Part shown: piece by piece, positions 43,681 to 52,989 of the stretch | Layout: each line of letters begins with the position of its first letter | How positions within the stretch are numbered: position 1 is the stretch's first letter | NCBI RefSeq assembly: GCF_015356755.1 | Contig: NZ_JADFCO010000060.1 | Location: forward strand, 62,001 to 126,000 | Direction of reading: 5' to 3' | Source: Nonlabens antarcticus | Lineage (GTDB): Bacteria; Bacteroidota; Bacteroidia; Flavobacteriales; Flavobacteriaceae | DNA: 64,000 nucleotides | Notes under the pieces: generated by a model | Told to the model about the DNA's origin: nothing | Databases searched by the model: none | The model's input: the letters and a program-made list of their open reading frames with translations, nothing else | Position numbers and translations under genes: made by a program

Positions 43681-45117
43681 TTAATAATGGAAATGTTTAC
43701 TTTCTCCTAGATAAGGATCGCCTTTAGGAAGCAATGGTGCTTTGGTCAGTGAATTGAAAATGTATAATAAGAACAATCCAGCAAAGAATAAGAACGCTCC
43801 GATTTCAGGAAAACCAATAAACCAAGAGGCGCCAACTGTACCCGGCATGACCATTACAAAGATATCAAGATAATGACCTACTATAATGAAAATACCAGCC
43901 GTTACAACGAACCAATTGATACGTTTAAAGTCGGAATTCATTAGGATTAATATCGGGAAAAGGAAGTTAATTACAACCATTCCGAAAAATAATAAGTTAT
44001 AGTCCTGAATACGAGCGACAAAGTAGGTGACTTCTTCTGGAATGTTTGAGTACCAAATCAGCATAAATTGGGAAAACCATAGATATGTCCAGAAAATACT
44101 GAAACCGAACATGTATTTTGCCAAGTCATGAATGTGAGAGTCGTTTACAAATTCAAGATGTCCTGAACCTTTCAAAAAGATGGTCACTAATGCAATCATG
44201 GTAATTCCAGCAACAATCATACTGGACAACACGTACCAGCCGAACAAAGTAGAGAACCAGTGTGGATCTAAACTTAAAATCCAGTCCCAAGACATAATGG
44301 ATTCCGTTACTATGAAAAACACTAAAAACATCGCACTGTGCTTGAAGGCCTTTTTATACCAGATATTTCCTTCTGGACTATCATCCTGCTTCAGACCGAA
44401 TCTACGGACGTTCCACATGTAGATGTTCCAACCTACTATAAATATACCCGCACGAATTAACCAGAATGGAACATTTAAGTATGCAGTTTTACCCGCAATT
44501 ATATGGTCGTAAGCTGGACTTGTAGGATCATCAACTCCTGGAGCCATCCATGTAAATAGATGATTTAAACCTAGACCGCTAAGTAGTAACAAAACAAACA
44601 TGAGGATACCACCTGGTAGTATGTAACTACTAACCCCTTCCATTACTCGAAACAAAACTGGTGACCAGCCTGCTTGTGCAACTTTTTGAAGAGCTAGAAA
44701 TACCAGAGCACCTAAGGCAATCATGAAAAAGAAAAAACAAGCTACATAAACTGCAGACCATGGTCTGTTAACAAGCTGATGATAAACATGCTCTGCATGT
44801 GAGCCTGAATGATCTTCCGCCTCGTGTGGTGTAACGGTGTGCTCATTGGATGTCAACGATGCCTCTTTGTTTTCTGTAACATGACCAGTCTCCATTTGAG
44901 AATCATCACCATGTTCCATCGCATTGCCACCTTCCATTGTAGCCTCGTGATCTGAAGCAGCAGCACTATCACCGCCGTGTGAGGCTTCCTCGCTAAGCAT
45001 TTGTTCTACAGCGGCTTCATTTTCCGGTACATTGAAAAAACCTACAGCTGTCAACAATCCTCCCAATACCATCAGGATGATTGCAAAAACTTTCAATTTG
45101 GTTGTAAGAGTATACAT
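43681..45117 (-). CDS. actF: Alternative complex III subunit ActF (quinol:cytochrome c oxidoreductase)
   Basis: A 478-residue integral membrane subunit of alternative complex III, related to NrfD/PsrC and to ActC. Around ten membrane helices are visible. An N-terminal helix is followed by an unusual His/Asp/Glu-rich periplasmic or loop segment (about 30-120, with SHGGDSAAASDHEAT and HTVTPHEAEDHSG). Then come NRPWSAVYVACFFFFMIALGALVF and SIMSWDWILSLDPHWFSTLFGWYV, which are ActF hallmarks. ActF and ActC form the membrane core where menaquinol is oxidised and protons are moved. Its position between actE and coxB is the standard Bacteroidota order. Confidence 0.9.
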   Translation of the reverse strand: MYTLTTKLKVFAIILMVLGGLLTAVGFFNVPENEAAVEQMLSEEASHGGDSAAASDHEATMEGGNAMEHGDDSQMETGHVTENKEASLTSNEHTVTPHEAEDHSGSHAEHVYHQLVNRPWSAVYVACFFFFMIALGALVFLALQKVAQAGWSPVLFRVMEGVSSYILPGGILMFVLLLLSGLGLNHLFTWMAPGVDDPTSPAYDHIIAGKTAYLNVPFWLIRAGIFIVGWNIYMWNVRRFGLKQDDSPEGNIWYKKAFKHSAMFLVFFIVTESIMSWDWILSLDPHWFSTLFGWYVLSSMIVAGITMIALVTIFLKGSGHLEFVNDSHIHDLAKYMFGFSIFWTYLWFSQFMLIWYSNIPEEVTYFVARIQDYNLLFFGMVVINFLFPILILMNSDFKRINWFVVTAGIFIIVGHYLDIFVMVMPGTVGASWFIGFPEIGAFLFFAGLFLLYIFNSLTKAPLLPKGDPYLGESKHFHY

Positions 45118-45140
45118 ATATAATATCTTCTTGTGTCCGG

Positions 45141-45893
45141 TTACTGGCCGTCGTTTGTTTGTTGATCTTGTGGGTCTGTCGGAGCGTTTCCTGCAGCAGT
45201 CGTCATAGTACTATCCGCAGCCACGTTTGTAGTTTCAGAAGAATCCGTTACTTGTTGCGCTGCTCCAGACTCTGGCATAACTATTTTACCATCTTTATCC
45301 ATTACTGGCTTTCTAGGAACTCCCATAAGGTCTGCCCTTAAAGCTTCTACAAAATGAACGATTTCCCAACGCTCTTCAATGCTGGTCTGTGAAGCATAGG
45401 ATCCCATATAATTAATACCATGATACATTACATGATAAATGGAACCTTCCGTAATCTCTCTTGCGTCATAACTAGGAACTCCTAAGATCTTCTCGGTCTC
45501 CACTAAGTAACCTACACCGTTACCTTTAGCTCCGTGACATATAGCACAATAGATGCCATATAGGGCTTGTCCATTAGACAGGTGATCTTCCGTTAAGGGA
45601 ACAGGGTTGATTAAGTTCGCTTTCGCGGAAGCGTACCCGTCATTATCATCCTCGTACTCATAAGGCATCCACCCTCTGGAAACAGTTCCATCTACCGGTT
45701 TTTGCGCTTCCATGTTTCCAGGAAAGATTGCTCCTTCCTGATAAGCCTCATAACCTACAGATTCATACATATTAGGAAAATACTGAAAACTGCGATTGGA
45801 TTTTGCATCCACTTCTTTTGTACCGTCATCCCCACATGAAATGAGAAGCAAGGTACAAGCAGCATATATGAATGGTTTCAAATAAATATTCAT
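45141..45893 (-). CDS. actE: Alternative complex III monohaem cytochrome c subunit ActE
   Basis: A 250-residue lipoprotein cytochrome. The signal peptide ends LLLISC with lipidated C20. The single haem site is C116-A-I-C-H120 in YGIYCAICHGAKGNG, with a later Met-rich segment (VMYHGINYMGSYASQ) offering the sixth ligand. The C-terminal ~50 residues are low complexity. In the Flavobacterium ACIII structure ActE passes electrons outward from ActA. A decayed copy of the dispersed palindrome is translated YASAKAN upstream of the haem motif. The stop codon of actD touches its start. Confidence 0.92.
   Translation of the reverse strand: MNIYLKPFIYAACTLLLISCGDDGTKEVDAKSNRSFQYFPNMYESVGYEAYQEGAIFPGNMEAQKPVDGTVSRGWMPYEYEDDNDGYASAKANLINPVPLTEDHLSNGQALYGIYCAICHGAKGNGVGYLVETEKILGVPSYDAREITEGSIYHVMYHGINYMGSYASQTSIEERWEIVHFVEALRADLMGVPRKPVMDKDGKIVMPESGAAQQVTDSSETTNVAADSTMTTAAGNAPTDPQDQQTNDGQ
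45618..45633. repeat. Decayed dispersed palindrome (in actE)
   Basis: CGCTTTCGCGGAAGCG, one base from the core. Read ASAKA instead of AFAKA on the minus strand. Confidence 0.8.
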
Positions 45894-46426
45894 TAATGTT
45901 CTTCTTTGTCGATTAGTACAAGCTCTACAGCACCGGTATCGTATAAAAACTTTGTAATGGAGTCTACATCCTCGCCGTAAGCGTCAACCTCCATTAGAAA
46001 GTGGTCGTCTGTTGTTCTAACATCTGGATTCTCTGCTTTTTTGAATGGCCATAATCTACTACGTAAGTAAAAGGTAATTACCATCAAGTGGGCTGCAAAA
46101 AACACGGTTAATTCAAACATGATCGGTACAAATGCCGGCATGTTTTGAATAAAACTAAAACTAGGCTTTCCTCCTATGTCCTGCGGCCAGTCCTCAATCA
46201 TGATATAATTCATCATTACTGTAGCTACTGCAAGACCTACTATTCCAAAAAGAAATGAGGTTACCGCTAGTCTTGTATCCTTTAAACCCATAGCTTTTTC
46301 AAGGCCATGAACAGGGAAAGGACAAAATATCTCTTCTATGTGATATCGTTGCTCTCTGATTTGTTTTACTGCATTCAGTAAAATATCGTCATCGTTATAA
46401 AGAGCATGTATTTTATGTGTCGCCAT
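45893..46426 (-). CDS. actD: Alternative complex III subunit ActD (DUF3341)
   Basis: A 177-residue membrane subunit. The N-terminal soluble part (ALYNDDDILLNAVKQIREQRYHIEEIFCPFPVHGLEKAMG) has the DUF3341 pattern. Two membrane helices follow (AVTSFLFGIVGLAVATVMMNYI and FVPIMFELTVFFAAHLMVITFYL), then a C-terminal domain ending DTGAVELVLIDK. ActD is a peripheral stabilising subunit on the cytoplasmic side of the ActC helices. It sits 5 bases downstream of actC, and its stop overlaps the actE start by one base. Confidence 0.93.
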   Translation of the reverse strand: MATHKIHALYNDDDILLNAVKQIREQRYHIEEIFCPFPVHGLEKAMGLKDTRLAVTSFLFGIVGLAVATVMMNYIMIEDWPQDIGGKPSFSFIQNMPAFVPIMFELTVFFAAHLMVITFYLRSRLWPFKKAENPDVRTTDDHFLMEVDAYGEDVDSITKFLYDTGAVELVLIDKEEH

Positions 46427-46431
46427 TATAT

Positions 46432-47868
46432 TTACTCGCTAGGATGTGCCATCGGGTCACCGGAAGCAGCATTTGGGTTAGACGTCGCTTTTTGTTCTCT
46501 CAATTCCTTGTACTTATTACCACTGGCTTTAAGTATAGATTTAACTTCTGCTTGCGCGATTACAGGGAATGTTCTCGCATACAACAAGAATAACACAAAG
46601 AAGAATCCTATAGTACCTATGAAAATTCCTATATCTACGAATGTAGGTGAGAACATAGTCCATGAGGAAGGTAAATAATCACGGTGCAATGAAGTTACGA
46701 TAATTACAAATCGTTCAAACCACATTCCTATGTTTACCACTATGGATATTGCAAAGGAGAATACAATGCTCGTACGTAATTTTTTGAACCACATAAACTG
46801 CGGAGAGAAAACATTACAGGTCATCATACTCCAGTAAGCCCACCAGTAAGGACCGGTAGCCCTGTTTAAAAATGCAAACTGCTCATATTCCACACCGGAA
46901 TACCATGCCATGAACAGCTCTGTGATATAAGCTACACCTACAATGGATCCCGTAATCATGATTACAAGGTTCATCAATTCGATGTGCTGTATTGTAATAT
47001 AGTCTTCCAGATGACAAACCTTTCTCATAACAATGAGAAGTGTGTTCACCATCGCAAAACCAGAGAATACCGCTCCTGCCACAAAATATGGTGGGAAAAT
47101 GGTCGTGTGCCATCCTGGAATTACAGAGGTTGCAAAGTCAAAGGATACAATCGTGTGAACTGAAAGTACCAGCGGCGTCGCTAATCCTGCAAGTACTAAG
47201 GATACTTCTTCAAAACGTTGCCAGTCCTTAGCTCTACCAGACCAACCGAAGGAAAGTATTCCGTATATTTTTTTATTAAATGGTGTAATTGCTCTATCAC
47301 GAATCATAGCAAAATCAGGAAGTAACCCTGTCCACCAGAATACAAGGGATACAGACAAATAAGTTGAAATTGCAAATACATCCCAAAGTAACGGAGAGTT
47401 GAAATTCACCCATAAAGAACCGAATTGGTTAGGGATAGGCAATACCCAGTAAGCTAACCATGGACGACCCATGTGGATAATTGGGAATAAACCTGCCTGA
47501 ATAACTGAGAAAATAGTCATCGCCTCTGCAGACCTGTTAATCGCCATCCTCCATTTTTGACGGAATAGCAACAATACTGCTGAAATCAAGGTTCCAGCAT
47601 GGCCGATTCCTACCCACCATACAAAGTTTGTAATATCCCAAGCCCAACCTACGGTCTTGTTCAATCCCCAAACTCCAATACCGGTAGAGATGGTATAAGT
47701 AATACATCCTATTCCATAAAGAAAGGCAATCATGGCAATTGTGAACACAAACCACCACTGCTTGTTTGCTGGTCCTTCTACAGGAAAAGCAATATCTCTA
47801 GTAACGTCGGCATACGTTTTGTCACCGGTTACTAAGGGTCTTCTTATGGACGCTTCATAATGAGCCAT
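46432..47868 (-). CDS. actC: Alternative complex III subunit ActC (NrfD/PsrC-like)
   Basis: A 478-residue polytopic subunit. A soluble start (RRPLVTGDKTYADVTRDIAFPVEG) leads to about ten membrane helices, with GVWGLNKTVGWAWDITNFVWWVGIGHAGTLISA as the conserved N-terminal block. SVHTIVSFDFATSVIPGWHTTIFPPYFVAGA follows later. Such proteins contain the quinol site next to the iron-sulphur subunit ActB. In ACIII, ActB and ActC form the electron pathway from menaquinol. It is co-transcribed between actB (25 bases) and actD (5 bases). Confidence 0.95.
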   Translation of the reverse strand: MAHYEASIRRPLVTGDKTYADVTRDIAFPVEGPANKQWWFVFTIAMIAFLYGIGCITYTISTGIGVWGLNKTVGWAWDITNFVWWVGIGHAGTLISAVLLLFRQKWRMAINRSAEAMTIFSVIQAGLFPIIHMGRPWLAYWVLPIPNQFGSLWVNFNSPLLWDVFAISTYLSVSLVFWWTGLLPDFAMIRDRAITPFNKKIYGILSFGWSGRAKDWQRFEEVSLVLAGLATPLVLSVHTIVSFDFATSVIPGWHTTIFPPYFVAGAVFSGFAMVNTLLIVMRKVCHLEDYITIQHIELMNLVIMITGSIVGVAYITELFMAWYSGVEYEQFAFLNRATGPYWWAYWSMMTCNVFSPQFMWFKKLRTSIVFSFAISIVVNIGMWFERFVIIVTSLHRDYLPSSWTMFSPTFVDIGIFIGTIGFFFVLFLLYARTFPVIAQAEVKSILKASGNKYKELREQKATSNPNAASGDPMAHPSE

Positions 47869-47893
47869 AGTGCGTTAATTAGTTTCTTAGTTA

Positions 47894-50800
47894 TTATACG
47901 TTTCTTACCTTAACCTGATACATCACGTTAGGCTCAGTTCCTACTTCTTCCAACAAGTGATACATACGATCTTGTTGTTTCACTTCGAAAATCTCAGACT
48001 CCTTGTCATTAATATCACCGAATGTAATGGCTCCATTATAACAGGCATTTGAACAAGCCGTAGCAAATTCTCCATCCTCGATCATTCTACCGTCTTTCTT
48101 AGCTTCTAGAATCGTCATTTGAGTCATCTGAATACACATAGAACATTTTTCCATTACCCCACGGGAACGAACGGTAACATCTGGATTGATTACCATGCGA
48201 CCTAGATCATTATTCATGTGGTAATCAAACTCATCATTACCATTATATAAGAACCAGTTGAATCTACGTACTTTATAAGGACAGTTGTTAGCACAATATC
48301 TTGTACCTACACAACGGTTATAAATCATGTGATTCTGACCTTGACGACTGTGTGATGATGCTGCAACAGGACAAACTGTTTCACATGGTGCGTGGTTACA
48401 GTGCTGACACATAATAGGCATAAATGCCACTTGTGGTTCGTCCGCTGGAATTTCCAATTCACCGAATCCTCCTAAAGAACCATTATCACCGAATAGCCCA
48501 GAAAAACCATCTTTCTTAGATTCATCATCTTCAAAACTATCTGTGGAAGAGTAATATCTATCGATACGCAACCAGTGCATATCTCTTGAACGTCTTACTT
48601 CTGTTTTACCAACGACAGGAACATTATTTTCTGCATGACATGCTACTACACAAGCACCACAACCGGTACAAGCGTTTAAGTCAATTGACATATTGAAGTG
48701 ATGCCCTACAGAGCGGTCAAAACTTTCCCAGAGATCAACATCTGGAGATGTTACGGGTGTTCCTATATGATTCAAGGAAACCTCGATCATAGGATTGAAC
48801 TCGTCTCTATTACCTTTTAAATAAGTTCCCATGTCAGTCTCGCGAATAATATCACGACCCATCATGGTATTTTGTAGTTGTGTACAAGCAAACTCATGAA
48901 CGCCACCTGCAACTTCAACACTTACAGATTGAACTGTCCTTCCGTTCTTGAAGAAAGGAAAAGCGTTAACACCGGTTTGCATTTCTTCTTGTATTGAAGA
49001 AGTCTGACCATATCCTAAAGCAAGACCAATAGTTCCTACTGCTTGACCAGGCTGTATTATCGCTGGGATCTTACGTTCCACTCCATCCATTCTAACGATC
49101 GCATAAGAACCATCCAATGCTCCATTTGCAACGTTGAAATTCTCAATCCCTAAATTGTCAGCATCTTTTTGGGAAACTGTAATGTAATTATCCCAAGTTG
49201 TTCTAGTAATAGGATCAGGAAGTTCTTGCAACCATGGGTTATTTGCTTGCGTTCCATCACCCATGGAAATCTTAGTGTATAACACTAATTCGTAATCACC
49301 AGTAGCTTTTGAAGCACCCAGATCGCGCAATGCAGCTGCATTGTTTATTGTTGGGACTTCTGATTCTGTACCTGAGGTTTCAGAAAGAGTAGCGGTGTAA
49401 AATCCATCCTGTAACGACTGATTCCAGCTGGAACCATTTGCAGTGGAACTTGTTTTTAGGTAATCTTTATATGTTTCATTGCTACCAGACCAGACTAACA
49501 AAGAGTCTTGCAACTGGCGCGTATCAAACAACGTATTGATCGTAGGTTGCATCAAGGAAACAGTTCCTTTCTTCATTTCTACATCACCCCAAGATTCTAA
49601 ATAATGCGGTGTAGTAGCTACATAATCAGACTGCTCTGCTGTAGCATCTAGACGTGATGCTAATGATACCTTGAGTGGTACATTCTTCCACGCTTTCGCG
49701 AAAGCTTCATTGTCGTCATAACTATAAAAAGGATCTACACCTGCAACAAAAACAGCACCTACAGCACCACTTTCCATGTCTTTAACCAGCTGGTTAACCG
49801 CCCGGCGGCTACCTTGTCTCGTAAGAATAGGATTAGCAGTATCAATAATAGTACTACCTAGTTGCTCGTTAATTTCAAGTGCTAATTGTTGTGCTCCTTG
49901 ATCTGGAAGACCGCAAAGAACAACGCCTTTGCTTCCTGCACGACGCAATTTTTGCGCCGCTTGTTCAACAGCTTTAGAAACTTTATCAGACAGGTTACTA
50001 TTTGCAGAACCACCTACAACTTTACTGTAAAGGGCTGCAATAATTTGTTTTTGCTCGGTAGGTGTTACAGGATAACGTTGGTCTGCATTTGCACCAGCCA
50101 GAGACATATTAGACTCAAACTGCACGTGATGTGACATTTTACCATTCTTAGGAACGCGAGATTGTGCATAGTTGGTATCAAAACTACCACCTTGCCAGTC
50201 TCCTACAAAATCTGCTCCTATACTAACGATGCATTCTGCATCCTTAAAATCATAATCTGCAAGACCGCGCTGGAAGTATTTAGCCTCAAAGGCATCCAGT
50301 GCAGCATCTTCACCAACAGTGTCGTAGGTTACCTGACGAACATTAGGATACGCAGCTTTGAAGTCTTCCATCAATTTTGCTGTTGATGGACTGGCAAAAG
50401 TCTGTGTTAGAAAAACGATCTGCTTTCCTGCATTAGCATTTAACTGCTGACGCACTTCCTTATCTAATTCTGACCAGGTGGATTCTTTTCCTTTTACTAG
50501 TGGGGTTTTAAGACGATTATTGTCATACAAACCTAAAACAGATGCATGGACACGGGCGCTGGCATTACCGCGAGCAGCAATATCTCTATTACCTTCAATT
50601 TTAATAGGTCTTCCCTCACGAGTCTTAACAAGAACACTTGCAAAATCATACCCGTTAGCAATGGTAGTCGCATAATAGTTTGCGATTCCTGGAATAAGCC
50701 TTTCTGGTTGATTCACATAAGGAACAGAGTTGATAACAGGACCTTCACAGGCAGCAAGTGATGCTGCAGCGGTACTGAAACCTACGTATTTCAAGAAATC

Positions 50801-50959
50801 ACGACGTGTGGTGCTGGAAGATTCCATCGCCTTATCGTCTCCTAGAAATTCTTCAGTTGGAACAGGCGTTGCAAACTCGTTTTGCTCGAGACTTTTGATC
50901 ATCTCATTGCTCGTATCGAGTTGCGCAGTACTTTTCCAGTATTTTTTAGTAGTAGCCAT
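47894..50959 (-). CDS. actB: Alternative complex III subunit ActB (iron-sulphur, molybdopterin-fold)
   Basis: A 1021-residue exported subunit. A twin-arginine signal (R52-R53 in TTRRDFLKYVG) is followed by a lipobox with C71 (SLAAC), so it is probably folded in the cytoplasm and lipid-anchored outside. The large middle part resembles molybdopterin oxidoreductases but lacks the cofactor residues, as known for ActB. The C-terminal part carries iron-sulphur ligands in four groups: CTGCGACVVAC, CQHCNHAPCETVC, CVGTRYCANNC and CSMCIQ...CSNAC. These hold three 4Fe-4S and one 3Fe-4S cluster in homologues. A dispersed palindrome is translated EAFAKAW in the middle domain. Confidence 0.96.
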   Translation of the reverse strand: MATTKKYWKSTAQLDTSNEMIKSLEQNEFATPVPTEEFLGDDKAMESSSTTRRDFLKYVGFSTAAASLAACEGPVINSVPYVNQPERLIPGIANYYATTIANGYDFASVLVKTREGRPIKIEGNRDIAARGNASARVHASVLGLYDNNRLKTPLVKGKESTWSELDKEVRQQLNANAGKQIVFLTQTFASPSTAKLMEDFKAAYPNVRQVTYDTVGEDAALDAFEAKYFQRGLADYDFKDAECIVSIGADFVGDWQGGSFDTNYAQSRVPKNGKMSHHVQFESNMSLAGANADQRYPVTPTEQKQIIAALYSKVVGGSANSNLSDKVSKAVEQAAQKLRRAGSKGVVLCGLPDQGAQQLALEINEQLGSTIIDTANPILTRQGSRRAVNQLVKDMESGAVGAVFVAGVDPFYSYDDNEAFAKAWKNVPLKVSLASRLDATAEQSDYVATTPHYLESWGDVEMKKGTVSLMQPTINTLFDTRQLQDSLLVWSGSNETYKDYLKTSSTANGSSWNQSLQDGFYTATLSETSGTESEVPTINNAAALRDLGASKATGDYELVLYTKISMGDGTQANNPWLQELPDPITRTTWDNYITVSQKDADNLGIENFNVANGALDGSYAIVRMDGVERKIPAIIQPGQAVGTIGLALGYGQTSSIQEEMQTGVNAFPFFKNGRTVQSVSVEVAGGVHEFACTQLQNTMMGRDIIRETDMGTYLKGNRDEFNPMIEVSLNHIGTPVTSPDVDLWESFDRSVGHHFNMSIDLNACTGCGACVVACHAENNVPVVGKTEVRRSRDMHWLRIDRYYSSTDSFEDDESKKDGFSGLFGDNGSLGGFGELEIPADEPQVAFMPIMCQHCNHAPCETVCPVAASSHSRQGQNHMIYNRCVGTRYCANNCPYKVRRFNWFLYNGNDEFDYHMNNDLGRMVINPDVTVRSRGVMEKCSMCIQMTQMTILEAKKDGRMIEDGEFATACSNACYNGAITFGDINDKESEIFEVKQQDRMYHLLEEVGTEPNVMYQVKVRNV
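49692..49705. repeat. Dispersed palindrome, copy 9 (in actB)
   Basis: 14-bp perfect core GCTTTCGCGAAAGC, translated AFAKA. Confidence 0.93.
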
Positions 50960-50980
50960 AAAATTCTTAAGCTATTTTTT

Positions 50981-52348
50981 TTAGTAGTGGCACTTGCCAC
51001 ATTCAATTCCTCCCAAGTCTGCAACCGTCAATTGACGACCACCACGTTTCTCTGATAATTCCTTATGAATCTCTTCATAGTATCCATTACCTGCTAAATC
51101 TACATTAGTTTCTCTGTGACAGTTAATACACCATCCCATCGTTAATGGAGAATATTGATACATAACTTCCATTTCTTCTACGGGACCATGACAAGTCTGA
51201 CATGCAATATTACCAGCAGTAACGTGTTGCGCGTGATTGAAGTAGGCGAGATCAGGCAAGTTGTGAATGCGCACCCATCTTACCGGCTGCTCTTCTCCTA
51301 CAAACGCTTGCTCGTCTTCACTCCATCCTGTAGCAGAATATAGTTTTTGGATCTCTTTATTATAATCGATACCGTACTCCTCTATACCTTCTTGATAGGT
51401 TCCATCTGCAACCTCTGCAATGGATTTGTGACAATTCATACAAACATTAAGAGAAGGAATCCCAGAGTGTTTAGACTCTCTTGCACTAGAGTGACAATAC
51501 TTACAATCAATCTGGCTTACACCAGCGTGAATTCTGTGCGAGTAGTGAATAGGTTGCACTGGGGCATACCCTTGATCTACACCTACACTCATTAAAGCAC
51601 CATAAACAAAGTAAGCACTTGCAAGCAATAAAAATATTGCCGTCACTAGTACTAGGAATTGATTTTGTACAAATGCTTTCCAGATAGGAGTTCTTTCTGT
51701 TCTATCCTCTTCTTCAAATTCCGTTTGAATACCGTTTGCAGTAGCAAATCTTTTTAAGGTAGTATTTACCGCAAAAAGAACAACAATCAATACTATTAAA
51801 ACAAGAGCTAATGCACCTAACACAATATTGTTTGTCATAGAACTGGTTCCACCGCCGCCAGCAGCAGCCTCTCCATCAACAGGTGCAGCAGTTGTTGCAA
51901 CGGGTTTAGGAGTATCTGTATAAGCCAGAATATTATCAATATCTTGATTTGAAAGCCCTGGAAAGGCATTCATGTTAGATTGATTATACTCGTTGTAGAT
52001 CGCTAGAGCCTCCGCATCACCTGTAGCAATAAGCGCGGCAGAATTTTTGATCCACTCGTACAACCATTCTCGGTCGTGACGTTTAGTAACTTCAAAAAGA
52101 GCTGGCCCTACAGCTTTTTTATATAGTTTGTGACAGGAAGCACAATTTGCTTTAAAAAGCGCTTCACCTTGGGTCGCATTACCACCTGAGGTATCTGATT
52201 CACTTGGGGTCGCTTCTACTGGCGTTGCAGATTCAGCATCTGATGTAGTGGCATCTTCTTGAGCTTGAGCTCCCATCATGGAGAAAACCAGGAACAGGGA
52301 AGCTAAAAATAGCTGTAGCGTAGAAAGATGTAATTTCTTTTTTATCAT
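50981..52348 (-). CDS. actA: Alternative complex III multihaem cytochrome subunit ActA
   Basis: A 455-residue cytochrome with six CxxCH sites. Signal peptide MIKKKLHLST...MMGAQAQ. First an N-terminal monohaem domain with C69-A-S-C-H73 (FKANCASCHKLYKKAVGPAL), a Gly/Ala linker and a membrane helix (LGALALVLIVLIVVLF). Then come a second membrane segment and a five-haem domain: CKYCH, CMNCH, CQTCH, CINCH and a C-terminal CGKCH. The pentahaem part is the usual ActA. The extra N-terminal monohaem domain is tethered by a flexible linker and could shuttle electrons to the oxidase. First gene of the act-cox operon. Confidence 0.95.
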   Translation of the reverse strand: MIKKKLHLSTLQLFLASLFLVFSMMGAQAQEDATTSDAESATPVEATPSESDTSGGNATQGEALFKANCASCHKLYKKAVGPALFEVTKRHDREWLYEWIKNSAALIATGDAEALAIYNEYNQSNMNAFPGLSNQDIDNILAYTDTPKPVATTAAPVDGEAAAGGGGTSSMTNNIVLGALALVLIVLIVVLFAVNTTLKRFATANGIQTEFEEEDRTERTPIWKAFVQNQFLVLVTAIFLLLASAYFVYGALMSVGVDQGYAPVQPIHYSHRIHAGVSQIDCKYCHSSARESKHSGIPSLNVCMNCHKSIAEVADGTYQEGIEEYGIDYNKEIQKLYSATGWSEDEQAFVGEEQPVRWVRIHNLPDLAYFNHAQHVTAGNIACQTCHGPVEEMEVMYQYSPLTMGWCINCHRETNVDLAGNGYYEEIHKELSEKRGGRQLTVADLGGIECGKCHY

Positions 52349-52387
52349 CTCGTTTAATGATTATTACAATAACTTTGGCACAATAAT

Positions 52388-52426
52388 TACAGTAGTCTAC
52401 TGTATCCTTAAAGCCTTGCAAAAATA
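52388..52426 (-). promoter_or_regulatory. Putative promoter and operator of the act-cox operon
   Basis: TATTTTTG on the minus strand (52426-52419) fits the TAnnTTTG -7 box. Fourteen bases downstream lies TACAGTAGTCTACTGTA (52388-52404), a 17-base perfect dyad with one central base, placed at about +9 to +25 of the transcript. An upstream TTG at the right spacing was not found. Confidence 0.45.
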
Positions 52427-52496
52427 GGTCAAAAATGGTTTATTTTTGGGAGGAGCTAATGAAGAAATTAATTTATAAAGGTTCTAAATAGAAGTT

Positions 52497-52512
52497 CGCT
52501 TTCGCGAAAGCG
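52497..52512. repeat. Dispersed palindrome, copy 10 (intergenic)
   Basis: Perfect 16-bp copy, 20 bases before the SPOR gene start and between divergent transcripts. Confidence 0.95.
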
Positions 52513-52532
52513 GGCTCATCACACCCATTGCT

Positions 52533-52913
52533 ATGATTACAAAAACGATAAAAAGTATCTTATTAATTGGAAGTGTGGTTCTTACGTCCCAATTAGGTTT
52601 TGGACAAAGTACTACAAAGGTCAATGAAGCAGATCTGGAACGCCTGGTTGCCGCTAAAGTTGCCATGGATAAAGAGGGAGCTTTCAATGATCGATACACG
52701 ATTCACATCTTTCAAGGCGAAAATCAGGAGGCTGGATCTGTAAAATCAAGATATGACGCGCTAGGGCTTCTATGGAAGTCTGAATTAAAGTATGAGCCGC
52801 CCTATCATAAAGTATGGATAGGCAAATACCGCAGTAGACTTGAGGCTGAACGTGCGCTGTTAGAGGTTAAAAAGTCATTTCCTCATGCTTTCGTAATGAA
52901 GCCAAAAGGTTAG
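52533..52913 (+). CDS. SPOR domain-containing exported protein
   Basis: A 126-residue exported protein. The signal peptide (SILLIGSVVLTSQLGFGQ) is followed by a short helix (EADLERLVAAKVAMDKE). A SPOR-like unit then covers the rest: DRYTIHIFQGENQEAGSVKSRYDAL, HKVWIGKYRSRLEAERALLEVKKSFPHAFV. SPOR domains bind denuded peptidoglycan glycan strands, often at division sites. Length and order suit a minimal periplasmic SPOR protein. Single gene followed by a large hairpin. Confidence 0.8.
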   Translation: MITKTIKSILLIGSVVLTSQLGFGQSTTKVNEADLERLVAAKVAMDKEGAFNDRYTIHIFQGENQEAGSVKSRYDALGLLWKSELKYEPPYHKVWIGKYRSRLEAERALLEVKKSFPHAFVMKPKG

Positions 52914-52936
52914 TTTCTTAAAAATTCCTAGTTCCT

Positions 52937-52989
52937 AAACAAAGCATCGCTTAATACCTTTTGAATTGGTATTAAGCGATGCTTTGTTT
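52937..52989. terminator. Large inverted repeat, probable terminator of the SPOR gene
   Basis: A 22-base arm at 52937-52958 is perfectly mirrored at 52968-52989 with a 9-base loop. It lies 24 bases after the SPOR stop. The following T-run is short and broken (TTTGTTTA), so termination is likely but the length of the dyad is unusual. Confidence 0.6.
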
